Shown piece by piece: positions 22,973 to 33,740 of a stretch of 64,000 nucleotides of DNA. Origin of the DNA: Protaetia brevitarsis (lineage: Eukaryota; Arthropoda; Insecta; Coleoptera; Scarabaeidae). The stretch lies in NCBI GenBank assembly GCA_004143645.1, contig RXPK01002748.1, forward strand, positions 58,349 through 122,348, written 5' to 3'. The position numbers and the translations under genes are program-made. The notes below the pieces were generated by a model that was not told where the DNA came from, did not search any database, and was given only the letters and a program-made list of their open reading frames with translations. Position 1 is the first letter of the stretch. Each line of letters opens with the position of its first letter.

Positions 22973-23508
22973 TATTGATATTGAAATAATAACAGGTATT
23001 ATTCGTATTCCAACTCCTTTTTATTTAATATATTTATTGCAACATGTTTCGGCTACATACCATCTTCAGGCAACTATAAGATGAAAAATTGTTTGATTAT
23101 CAATTACAAATTGAATTTACATTTTAAATTTTTCACATTTTAATTTTTAATTTTGTATAAACAGTCTCACTAATTTTATAATAGACACCATTATTTTTAT
23201 GTTATCTAATTATTAATTTAATTGAAATCGAAATCTTTAACTATTAGTATATAACAACTATAATGTAATAAATGAAATACTTACTAAAACGTCAAGGTTT
23301 GTTTTTTATGTAAGATTGATGTGTCAATATTTTTGTGCCGTAAGAGAAATTCTTACGAAATAAAAACTTTTAATCTGATTAACACTACATTAAAATGACA
23401 TAACGTTAATAAACTAAGAAAACAAACACATTAAAACGTGTAATTTAAAACTTTCAAACTATCACAAATTTAAAAACGTAACACCAATTCCCTGGGACAT
23501 TACAGATC
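22973..23508 (-). mobile_element. Penelope-like element 3'-end fragment with 12-bp TSD
   Basis: The fragment is flanked by AAAATATTTAGG on both sides (22961-22972 and 23509-23520), which fixes its limits. On the minus strand it runs from GATCTGTAATGTCCCAGGGA to a 3' end ...TTTCAATATCAATA. It contains a hammerhead-like motif (23035-23076). A second copy lies at 46785-47405. It has no coding sequence. Assignment to PLEs rests on the CTGAAGATGG...CCGAAAC signature, which also ends the endonuclease-bearing element at 35.4-36.4 kb in related form. Confidence 0.65.
23035..23076 (-). ncRNA. Hammerhead-ribozyme-like motif in PLE
   Basis: Minus strand: stem I TTGC pairs with GCAA, core CTGAAGA, short stem II region TGGTATGTAGCC, GAAA, a 4-nt palindromic CATG as minimal stem III, then GTT before the stem I partner. 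This is the layout of minimal hammerheads described for PLEs. Stem II is weak, so activity is uncertain. Confidence 0.5.
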
Positions 23509-23514
23509 AAAATA

Positions 23515-24340
23515 TTTAGGGTTCAAATTTTTACAACAAAATAGCGTTAATGTTCTCTCATAATGTGGTGTATTCAAGATTGCTATTAATTTAAATATGT
23601 GAAATGATTGAAATGTTGTTCTTATAATATATTATAATATAAAAAAATCACATACAATATTTACATATTATATTGTACTGAATTATTATTATTTTTAAAT
23701 ATTTAAAAATGAGACACTGACTTACTCTTTAAGAAAAACGATTTAAAACTTTTAAAAATCTTAAAAAAACTCCAGAGCATATGCTATCTCAACTTTTTTC
23801 GAGAGATAAATAAAATCCACACAAAAAAAACATAAAATGAGGGAATTGAAATTGCACTTGTTGCAGGTAGGAAAAGTGGGGTGTTTTGCTTCCTACCGTC
23901 CTAGTAACAAATGAACATTAATCTCGCTTTTCTGTGCGTTGCTTTTCATTATCTGTCTTGTTTCATTCTTATTTTCTTTTAATTTCTACACGACCTTTTT
24001 TTCAATTTTTTGATTCCTTCTCTTTCTGACTAACTCGGTGGAATGGAGGTTATACGTTTCTAATCAAAAGTTTTTGTCAGTTTCTTTTCTATAATCTCTA
24101 TTACAGTGGCTCTCAATCTCAAGAAAGTTTAAATTAAAATTAAACAAAAAACATCTCTCACAAAATTAATAAGTGGGTATATTGTTACTTAGACTGTTTT
24201 TTTTTTTTATTTTCAATGTCGCTTTAGACCTTTAAATACATATCTATAAACACAATATTTAGTAGATAAAAAGTTCTGGTATGGATTTTTCATTTACCGA
24301 ATTACCGGTAAATTTTCGTAATACCGCGGAAAAAAACCTT
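23515..24340. other. AT-rich anonymous sequence
   Basis: Low-complexity AT-rich sequence without open frames or paired repeats, apart from the ACCGGTAA words at 24292-24335. Confidence 0.4.
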
Positions 24341-24344
24341 AGAA

Positions 24345-24560
24345 CCTGGGAGGTAGTCAAAGACCTTGTTCCTGATAGCTAGCAAATTATTCTTAGTATC
24401 CTTGTGAGTTTGTGAGAAGCAGCCTCCAAGTCCTTTCAGTCCCGATAGCTGTGCGGAAGATTACGTCGTACCACACCCGCAGGACGACAACGGTGTGCAA
24501 CCGAGCGGGGCGAGGGTTTCGCCGTGTCACACCCATTATTACCCTTCTGAATTTTGGAGA
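24345..24560 (-). repeat. LINE 3'-tail repeat, copy 2 (inverted)
   Basis: Reverse complement of the order seen at 18545-18760: CAGAAGG.TAATAATGGGTG, TGACACGGCG, GGGTGTGGTACGACGTAA, CACAGCTATCGGGACTGAAA, then TTTGCTAGCTATCAG and TTTGACTACCTCCCA. Confidence 0.65.
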
Positions 24561-27300
24561 GGATTGGGATAAAATTTCGACGTGAATAAGAAAATTAAAA
24601 ATCAGAATTATTAATGAAATCCTTTGGCGGAAACTACAAAGGTCAATGAATATATGTTAACAAAAAAAAAAAATATATTAAAAAGCGCGTTTATGAAGCG
24701 AAAGGATGAGTTTTACGGAAAACTTATCTTCAGAATGTTGTGCTACTTCACCATCCTGTTTCATTGCGAGCAATTCCGGGCGACTTTTAAATTCGGCACA
24801 TATGCGTCATGCACCATTTCCTCTAAATTCGCGCTAAATTTATCTTTGTATTAGTGACGCGTCGAGAGATTGAAAATTTCCTTTACGGTCAACTGCGTTC
24901 GAATCCCCTCCCGTATCTATCGACGTCCGTACGTAGGTAGAGACTCAACGAATCCACCTAATATTGAATAATCTCTCGAACCGTAATATCCTTTCGGATA
25001 TCCGGTTTAACGCATCATTGCGATCTAGTGAATCGTCCTTCCGTATAGTAGTCTGTGTGTACCCTATATACGTCGCTATAGTGGAGATCCCCTTGCAGAT
25101 CGGTTCTGGATATTTAAATCGCGAACCGGACAAAGTTGCCCTCCCGTATATAGTCGAAGAGATGAGAATTTATCTGTGTTTCGTTACTACCGCGAGATCA
25201 GGACTAGCGACATCGGAAGCAACGGTGGGTTCGCTTACTTCTCGTCGTACGGAGATATCGTGAATTTATTGCAAATTGAAAGCGCGGAGATACCCGGGGA
25301 CAAGCGCACCGGGACTTCATTATCGTTGCCCGATGCGTTATCGGGTAAATAACGTTTTTCGCGTGTCCTCAAATGCCCTAGTTTGTGATTTGGTTTAATC
25401 GGGCTATTGTTTTATAGAATACACGCAATGTTATTATCGTTTAATGTGTGATAGAATCAGCGAATGGGCGAAGTTTATTCACGATGACGAATAAATATGA
25501 TGCTGAATAATCCTGTTATTTATTTTGATTCCAAAAATGGCAAATATTTTTTTTTATTGAATATCACAAAGGTGGCCAGGAAATTTCCCATTTCGGGAAT
25601 ATATTAAAGAGTTTGTTTAGGAAATTTTCGACGGAGACGACGGTTATGAAATAGTTTTTTTTGAACATTATACCACAATAGACTGACTATTCGAAAGTAA
25701 CTGTTGGTTTTAGTCTGAATGATATACAGGCTGTATCAGATATAGAGGTAAATATAATAATATGTAGCAGCTGTAATCATATACAATCAAAAAGTCTTAA
25801 TGCACAGGGAGTCTATCTGTAAGCATTAACAAGAAAAAAAATATTTCATAAATGCCGTGGGCTAGAGCCGCACCTGTGCCTAATCTAAAAGCTGTCCCGA
25901 GCATACCCTCACATACCACTATCATTCAGCCATTACCGCTGTTAGTTTTGTGTGGATCGCCGCTTGAGTGCAGCCACTTCGAACATTTTATTTAAATTCT
26001 TCCCGCTCGCACAAAAACGATCCTTTCAGGACCATCATGATTCCATATAAAGAAAATCGAAGCTTGATGCATCGGCAAAAGCGCGGGAATGTATAGATTA
26101 ATTTTCGCGCGACATCATAGTAAAAAGGCGTGTTTGCAAATTTTCTGTATCTACATTTATTTCTGTGTAATTCCATTCAATTCATTATGCGTTATATGAT
26201 TAAATAAATCCAAAAGAAATAACTTAGATTCATGTGGTACCGTTTATTAACAACTGACTCTCGATTCGACAAAACAAAAGAAAAATATTTACGTTTTTTG
26301 TAACTACTGAAGTCGCATATCCGGTGAAACTCGAACATCTTATCAGGATATTAAAAATAATACTGTGTAGACTTACGTAGACTGCTCTTAACAAAAAAGG
26401 AATGTTTATTTTATAAAAAGAAGAAATTTAAAATACCTCAGTTTTGCTATTTTTACAAGGGCACATTGGCCGATTGGCCTTTATTTATTTAGAATGAGGT
26501 TAAATGAACTTACGGCATACCATTAAGAATAATACTAAATGAATGCAATGTATTTATACATAATACCACGTTTAGCGGGTGTTTAACATGACGTTTCCTT
26601 GCATCAGGCCCGGACTAAAGAATTTTTGGCTCTAAATTTTAATTTTTTTCATTCTTTAATGATGAAATCCGGTTTCGGTGGGTTTGTGCTTTATATGTCG
26701 TGTGGTTAACACCCAAGCAAAATTTACTTTTTTATTTGATACACCTGTATATATGGACTATACCGAACACATCTGTGTATAGGCACAGAGTATTCTACAT
26801 TCCTTTCTAGTCAGGATGAAGCCGTTGTCTGATCAGATATACATACGCACAGACGTTGCTGCTTAAAGAAAATACACAATGGAACAGAGATGCGACACTA
26901 CTGCTTATTCAGAGTGGGGATGCGTTGATGCTGTCAAGGGAATCCGTCAAAGAGGAATATCTCAGACGAATTCCCTTCTCGAGAGTATTCCACGTGTAGG
27001 GATCTGTTTCTAGAGGGAGTTGCATAACAAGTGCCGAGCTAAAAGTATGCAAATCTTATAAATTCGAAAAAGAAGTTAAATTTTCGTTTTCTTATCTTAA
27101 AATATCAAAGCTGTTTGTTAACGTTTGAGTTACGCAAAATTTAAGAATTCAATACAAATCATAATATCTGAAAATGAAAGTCTTGTCAACTCATTTTATC
27201 ATTTTAAGACGTCTTGTATTTAACGACTCGGACCGCTGATGTGGCATGTTTAATCGAAAGTAAATGTTGCAGAATGTTTCTTTTTTCGTAAAATGTTATG
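24561..27300. other. Anonymous sequence
   Basis: 24880-25380 is GC-richer with a 99-codon frame on the plus strand and a 62-codon one on the minus strand, neither recognisable. 25500-27300 is AT-rich. No paired transposon ends, tRNA or exon-like segments were found. Confidence 0.3.
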
Positions 27301-27349
27301 AGAAACTGTTTTGAAGATGCAGTAAAGCGCGCTGGGATTGTCCTGAGAT

Positions 27350-27616
27350 TTGAGGTGTTTTACTTCCTTGAACGAAACTACACACAAAAATCGAATAAAA
27401 ACTTTCAGTGACAGTCAGGTGGTGCTGAAAACACTAGTGGCGCATAAATGCAACTCGAAGCTGATATGGAACTGTAAACATATTCTTAACACATTGGGGA
27501 TGGTTAATAATCTATCCCTAATGTGGTTATCTGGGCATTCACTCATTCTCGGAAATGAGGAAGCAGACACCCTGGCAAAAGGGTGCATTGGCGTAGCATC
27601 TAGGGGTTCTAACTAG
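27350..27616 (+). pseudogene. LINE RNase H fragment
   Basis: The frame contains KTFSDSQVVLKTL, then LIWNCKHILNTLG, NNLSLMWLSGHSLILGNEEA and DTLAKG. This follows the RNase H pattern 'I..DSQAAL..L', 'L...N.V.L.WVPGH..I.GNE.AD.LAK.G' found at the C-terminus of I/jockey-type ORF2 proteins. The DSQ Asp and the GNE.AD acidic residues are present, but the first catalytic Asp and the Glu upstream lie outside the open frame. The stop after ~88 codons is followed directly by the GTGTGACACG repeat, a LINE 3' tail. Confidence 0.7.
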
Positions 27617-27629
27617 CAAATCAAATTCT

Positions 27630-28225
27630 GGATAAACCCAACTACAGGCTGTAATCGCCGCACGGGTGTGACACGACATACTTTTTTTTCCCGTTCCTAT
27701 CTGATTGCTAATCGTAGTCGCTCCACTGGTGTGACACGGCGTAATCTTCCGTCTCGTGTTCGGTTGTAGTTCGTTGTCGTCTCCGCAGGTGTCACACGAC
27801 GCAACCCTTACTGAACTATAGTTCGTAGTCGCCCTATGGCCCTATGGGTGTGGTACTACATAGTTTTTTCCCATTTCTATCTAATTGCAGACCGTTGTCA
27901 CTCTAGGGGTATGACACGGCCTAAACTTCCGCCTTGTGTTCGGTTATAGTTTGTAGTCGCCATCGCAGGTGCCATACGACGCAACGCTCGCCCAGTTCGA
28001 TTACAGACTGTGGTTGCCCTGCGGGCGTGACACGACGTAATCTTACGCACAGCTATCAGAAGGGAAAGGACGTGCAGGCTGCCTTTTACAAACCTAGGCG
28101 GGTAATGGCAATAATTTGCTGGCTATCAGTAATAGGGTTTAGGGTTGCTTCCTAAGTTTTGCTCCGAGAGCAAGGTTTTCGAGGTTTCTTTTGCTCCTCG
28201 GTGAATGCTGGGAGATAAGTCATAT
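27630..28225 (+). repeat. LINE 3' tail with degenerate ~60-bp GTGTGACACGACGTAA repeats, copy 3
   Basis: About seven degenerate units, each with a GGGTGTGACACG.CGTAA-like word, alternate with TCTGATTGCTAATCGTAGTCG- or TCGGTTGTAGTTCG-like words between 27630 and 28060. The GCACAGCTATCAG..GAAAGGACGTG segment and AATGCTGGGAGATA close it, as in copies 1 and 2. It immediately follows the RNase H fragment, which ties the repeat to a LINE 3' UTR. Confidence 0.65.
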
Positions 28226-29540
28226 TATCAACTGATAGTTATCCGATTTATTATACTTTTTATTTAATTTGAGTAGGAATATTTCAATTGTAATGGAATC
28301 CATACAGTACTTAGAATAGGTAGCCTCGTGTAGTACCTTTAGGTGGAGCACGGCGTTAGGATGAATTATAATTATTTAGCTAGAATAGCAAATAAAATAA
28401 ACGTTGTTGCAAGTTAAATTATTCATCGGCTTACGGAGTACTGACGTTTGAAACAACTCAATAAACTCAAAAATGGGCAAGTGGAATATTAGATAGTGGC
28501 GCTTATAGGCTGTTTGTTATTTCAAGCACTATATAATTCAATAACTACATATTTTAAAATTGAAATTTTGACTTGACAAGCAATAAATCTGCGAAATGTT
28601 TCCGCAAAATTTAAATTTCCGAACCGCATAATTCCGCAAATCTTGGGACGAAATTTTCGATAAAATATGTCCCACATTTACCAACGTCAACGCGAAAACC
28701 TCCCTCATATATCCACCTAAATGTATCTGCTCGTGCGGAGTGGCCTAAGTATGCCTATCTAAATGCGCACGTGGCCGTCGTAATAATAAACATTACCTCG
28801 GCCAAATGTGTTTTAATTTCGCAAAATATCATCGTACACACTGGGAGCCTCATTCGATGCAGTTCATTTTTAAAATCTTCAACGCGAGGAATACGGAAAT
28901 GGTAATGATAATGATGATGACGTCGCATATAGAATCCATAACCTAAATAACGCCAACTGTGCACCGTATAATAGTTTCGTTGGTGAAAGTACGATGCGCC
29001 ATCTAACCGGAAAAAAAGGGAAACTCCTCCGCATTTAAATATGCGTGGGGCATACATCAGCGGAAGTATTTGCGCGTGTATGCGTGCATTGTTGATTCGT
29101 TTAATCTTTTAAATCCGTCCGTTCGTTCGCCGACCGGCCTCCCTTCGATACAACAAGGGCGAAACAGGCAATTGGATGTAAAATATCGGCGCTCCCTTCT
29201 TCCGACCCGATCCGGCCGACGCAAGAACGATCCTGAATAATCTTCCGATTTGCGGGAACGCATCTGCATACTCCCGTTGAATGCTCTAATAAATTAAAGA
29301 GGCGCTGATATGTGTCTGCCTGCGGCAGTTTTGTTGTGTGCGTGCGGATGTCGAACTGAGAAAAGGGGAAATGCGAGGAGAAAACGGTTTGCTATGCAAA
29401 TTCGACTTGGAGAAATATACGTTTCGAGAAACGCTGGTAATTCTTTGAATCAAAAAATTAAATATAATTGCATTAAAGGTTGTCTGTCTCAGCGCCATCT
29501 TACAGAAGGTGATTGTAAAGATGTGCGACAAATGTAAAGC
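28226..29540. other. Anonymous sequence
   Basis: 28640-29420 is GC-richer; its frames on both strands (66-131 codons) overlap and show no domain. A small ATG/ATA-type microsatellite lies at 28900-28920. Nothing else was recognised. Confidence 0.3.
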
Positions 29541-29544
29541 GCCG

Positions 29545-30884
29545 CACAGTGGCCCCAAATTCCGAAAAGCTGGCCAAAAGTCGAAAAAAAAAGTTCCTAT
29601 GTAGAAACTTTTAACTATCGGAATAGCTGTAGCATTACATATAGTATGTATTACCAACATTAGAGCAAGCCATGCATTCACACCTGTTTGTAAAATTTAC
29701 TTCCTTTGTAACGGTCGAGCACATCACTGCTGAAATTATGAAGCACAAGTGTAAGTACGTTTTTCTAAACACGCTAAAAAGTTATAGGTTAACATTTTTC
29801 AATTCTATTAAATGGACAACAATAATTTGTTGATCAAAATTAATGTTCGCAACATGCTAATAAATCAGTTGTCAATCTTATTGACATAATTTACAAGATT
29901 GACTTTAGAGAAGTCGTCAGAAAAAAAGCAAAAAGTAAAAAGTCTTGATGGATCTCTCTGTTAATTGAATGTTTCTCCAAAACATATCAAGTAGTTAGCT
30001 GCCCATAGGTGCCTCTAAGGTTTTTATGCTAGATTTTGTGTAATAGTACCAGAAATCTCAAGTGAAATATGTTGTTTGAAGGGAAAATGTAAAAATATCT
30101 ACCGCTACAACGAATGATACATCAAAAACAGTATGCAGGAATAGGCGGCCATATTTTGTAATCATATCTTGTTGCGATCCTTGCACTACACGACATACGT
30201 ATATGGTAAATTCATGAGACAGTTTTGGAAAAAATGGGCACATAACATATGTGTACTTATGAATATAGAAATAATTGGTAATATTTGTGGTAGATTATCT
30301 TCCATTTCTGACTGTTTCGTGAATATAAATGCAGTTTTATATTAAGTAACTCCGACATTTTGAACCCGCCATGTTGTTTTTCCAAAAATTGTCATCATAT
30401 TGGTAATCAGCGACTTGAAAAACCCTCATATACCGAGTTTCATGAATATACATGCAGTTTTGTACTAAGTAGTCCGCCATTTTGGATCCGCCATTTTTTT
30501 TTGTTTTTTGTTTTTTTTTTCAAAAAATAGCCTTCATATTGGTAATAAGCGACTTGCGAAACCCTCATATACCGAGTTTCGTGAATATAAATGCAGTTTT
30601 ATATTAATAAGTTCGACATTTTGAATCCGCCATTTTGTTTCTTCAAAATTGCCATTATATTGGTAATCAGCGACTTGAGAAACCCTCATATATCGAGTTT
30701 CATGAATATACATGCAGTTTTGTCCTAAGTAGTCCGCCATTTTAGATTCGCCATTTTGTTTTTTCCAAAAATGCCCTTCATATTGGTAATAAGCGACTTG
30801 CAAAACCCTCATATACCGAGTTTCGCCAGAATCAAATAATAGCTTCATATTTTGGCCAGCTTTTCGGGATTTGGAACCACTGTG
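29545..30884. mobile_element. Transib-like non-autonomous DNA transposon
   Basis: Both ends start with CACAGTGG and share a 35-bp inverted repeat with three mismatches (29545-29579 and 30850-30884; inner words CCGAAAAGCTGGCC and AAAA). The flanking five bases are CGCCG on the left (29540-29544) and TGCCG on the right (30885-30889): a GC-rich 5-bp target duplication with one difference. Established knowledge: Transib elements have CACWRTG-type ends like the RAG heptamer CACAGTG and make 5-bp GC-rich duplications. The 1340-bp body has no transposase, only AT-rich sequence and a tandem repeat, so it would depend on an enzyme encoded elsewhere. A hAT origin is less likely because no 8-bp duplication fits. 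Confidence 0.6.
30300..30850. repeat. Tandem repeat, 122-138-bp period, ~4.5 units
   Basis: AACCCTCATATACCGAGTTT (one base different in the third unit) occurs at 30421, 30559, 30681 and 30804, each preceded by TATTGGTAAT(C/A)AGCGACTTG and spaced by CCGCCATTTTG words. A partial first unit starts near 30300. Alternate units (CATGAATATACATG versus CGTGAATATAAATG) resemble each other more, so the basic unit may be a dimer of ~260 bp. Confidence 0.85.
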
Positions 30885-30889
30885 TGCCG

Positions 30890-32080
30890 GGGAAAACCAC
30901 ATTTTAGGGAAATTTTAATAGTAATAAGATGTTGTTTTGTGGGTTGAGAATAGTTAAGTTAACTTTCTCATGCATCATTGCCAATCATGCGAGTCAAGCA
31001 CAAACATGTTATAGCAGTTGCTGGAAGGGTGACTTTCAGACAATGCTTCTCAGCAGTTCGGTGTGTGAATCTATATACTCGGTGGTTTAAAGTAACTTTA
31101 CTTTTCCAGATGTCTATCGCAGATCAGTCATCAGACGAATACAACGCTTTGACAAGTTACCCAATAACCTTGGGGTTGCCTTTCGCCACCAGGCGTCTCA
31201 TGGTAGAACTGTATGTACCACTAGAACATATATTCGGATGTAAACGGTTCGGCTTCCACCATTTTTAAATGTGGTGAAATAGACAAGCGTCGGCACCTTT
31301 GATCTCAAGGGACAAAAATATTCGTGGCCCAAAATCCAGTCTGTTTATTGACTGCTATTACCTACAACAAATTAACAAAAATGGCGATCGCACGTAAACA
31401 TTCAAAATTTGCTAGCTGTCGGAGGTTGGCAGGTTTGCTCAAGAGCTGTTTTGACAAGAGCCGAGCTTGACTTCCTACTAGTAAGTACGAATTTAGAAAA
31501 GATAGTGACTCCACGCAGTTAAAAGCTGTTCGTTTTTATTTATGTGTTCCTAGGCAGAATAGACTAACTGCACCTTCAAGAGGAGTAAATACTAATTTTT
31601 GACATATTAAAGATTTGACTTAGAAGCATCCTATACATGGCTTGTTATATGGCCTATAGAAATCCCGATAGCAATTTTATCGCAACAGGCGGGCAACTGA
31701 TTACTTTCGTCGAAAAGTATTGGTAAAAAAGCGGTTATAATCAATCAGTCATCTGTTGCGATGGAACGGCTATCCGTTGAAATTCAACGGCTATCAATTA
31801 CGATCAATTGGTTATCTGTTACGATTGAGGTGTTATCCGAAGTGCTACCAGTTGGGGCGGAACGGCTATTGGTTGTAAATGTTGGAACGCCTATTACATA
31901 CTAAACGGTTCTGACAGCTGTTTGATTGATTATAATGGATAGCCGTTGAATTTCAATGGCTAGTTAGTTTAGTTTAGTAAGAAATAGCATCCACATGGCT
32001 TCATTAGTCGTCTCGTTCACTGCGATCATTAGGATCTATTGTAAAACGGATGTTATCCTAAAGTTCATTCAACAAATTCA
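30890..32080. other. Anonymous sequence with an ACGGCTATC-rich patch
   Basis: No recognisable coding sequence. Between 31720 and 31970 the words CGGCTATC and GTTATCTGTTACGAT recur. GGCTATCCGTTGAAATTCAACGGCTATC-type symmetry at 31768-31795 is echoed in inverse at 31936-31960, so this may be the end of a small foldback element. Confidence 0.35.
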
Positions 32081-32085
32081 GGCTC

Positions 32086-32425
32086 CTAAAGTAGCTCAGT
32101 ATCTTGCTGAATGCTTGTTTTCAGGTCTTCTAGGGAAGGGTTAGCCTTTTCGAAGGTTACATACCTGATTTTTATAGCAGCAGGACAGTGGCAGAAAATA
32201 TGCTCTTTCGAAGCACAGTCGACATTCAATCTCATCAGAGAGCCCGATTTTTGTAAGTGTTTTCTGAATCTACAGTGACCTGTAAAAACAGAAACAATCA
32301 CCTTGTTTCAGTGTTGGAGCACTTTAGGTATTATGCAAATAGCAAGTTCTGGTTCCTGAAATTGCTCCGCAACACCCTTCTTGGTAAGAATGTCTGCTTC
32401 TTCATTGGCGAGGATAAGGGAGTAC
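32086..32425 (-). pseudogene. LINE RNase H end and C-terminal zinc-finger-like remnant
   Basis: On the minus strand NEEADILTK (near 32400) matches the GNE.AD.LAK end of RNase H. After one stop come VFTGHCRFRKHLQKSG, NVDCASKEHIFCHCPA and SLEDLKTSIQQDTELL, the order of the 'TGH..F..HL...G......C......EHI...CP' motif that follows RNase H in jockey/I-type ORF2. The stop and the missing N-terminal half make it a dead fragment. A diverged paralogue occurs at 54245-54480 in the same orientation. Confidence 0.7.
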
Positions 32426-32799
32426 CCAGGTATCTAGATTAGGAATAGATTATTAGCCACCCCCCAAATGTGTGTAGAGTATGTTTACAGCTCCAGATTA
32501 GTTTCCAGTTGCACGCCTTTTTATGAGGTGAAACTTTAACAAATTTTATTAGTTTCGTGTTAGGAATTTAAATGACGATCACCAATCTCCCCTGAAGAGT
32601 AACTTAATCGAAGTTACTTCCGAATACCTACCATCAACCGCTTGATCATGCCGCTTTGTCAGAGATGAAAGGGAACAGAATCCCAGGTTCTCAGCCTAGT
32701 TGTGATGTAGGTTCATTATCTCTGTCGCCATATCATTAAGTAGGTGTGTCTCCTGTCACAGCTGTCCATGCTGTGTTTCATAAGATGGAAACCACCAAC

Positions 32800-33740
32800 C
32801 ATATTGAAATGTAATTACTATTTTATGTACACACCTGTTTGTAAGTCCAGTATAATTTGGATTAAATTGTATTAGTAGTCATGGAAGTTGAATATAACTT
32901 ATCGTCTGATAACTGTACGATAGCCTGGTATCCTAGGTGTTCAATTCACCTGAATGGGGTAGTGACCCAATGTAATTCGTTGTGAGGAAATGATGAAAAT
33001 CCTTGGTGACGGGGTAGTTGATGAAAAATCTTAGAAAAAACTGTGTCATTTCTCATCAAATATAAATGAATTAAACCAAATTGCTGGGTATATCTGGTAT
33101 TGAAGGGGATAAATTCACAAATTTGGTGTTTACTATACATGGGTACCTGTTCTACATGGGAGTGTGCACGTGTTTGCTGTTCCGAGTCTAATCATACATC
33201 CTGAATGTAACGAAGAAAGTGAATATACGAGCGAATCTGGATTGTCACTACAAGGAAATCACATTCGGAGGTACTCTGGCGTCTGTATGAACCGATAAAC
33301 GAGGTATCTGGTCATAGCATTGTTTAATTGTTTGTATAAATGAATGTATTGGTATAACTTTGATAATATTTTGAGGTTATTATTATTTCGTATGAGATTA
33401 AAATTCTGAACTTTTATAAGTTGGCAAACGTGGTTGGTGGAGAGAATAAGAGAATAGAAAACTATTCTCTTATGATAGCGCGGGAGATTTTAAAAATTCA
33501 TATTTGAATAAAACAATCTAAATTATACTGGATAATTGATAATACTTGTTTGAATATTCCTAATAACTATACTCACCTTGAGAGTAAGAGTTCTCATGCT
33601 ATTTATATGTCTTTGATATAAACTTATTAATAAATTATACATCTTATTAATGATTACACTGTTTTATTAACGAAAGTTCATTTGATACATTGAATTATTA
33701 AGAATTAAATTATAAATTCAGTATTTAACAAAGTAAAGGC
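32800..33740 (+). repeat. Dispersed repeat families A (part) and B, copy 2
   Basis: 32820-32940 (CACCTGTTTGTAAGTCCAGT and after) resembles 7640-7760 of family A. 33070-33740 resembles 19370-20010 of family B. Seeing both in one continuous segment suggests A and B are parts of a single longer element. A perfect 12-bp hairpin (33446-33473) lies inside. Confidence 0.5.
33446..33473. repeat. Perfect 12-bp hairpin with AAAA loop
   Basis: ATAAGAGAATAG, AAAA, CTATTCTCTTAT. It is absent from the paralogous position of family B copy 1, so it arose or was lost after the copies separated. Confidence 0.8.

Noticed and set aside
30534..30902. 122-codon minus-strand frame with repeated ETRYMRV words
   Set aside because: Translation of the tandem repeat in the Transib-like element, not a protein.
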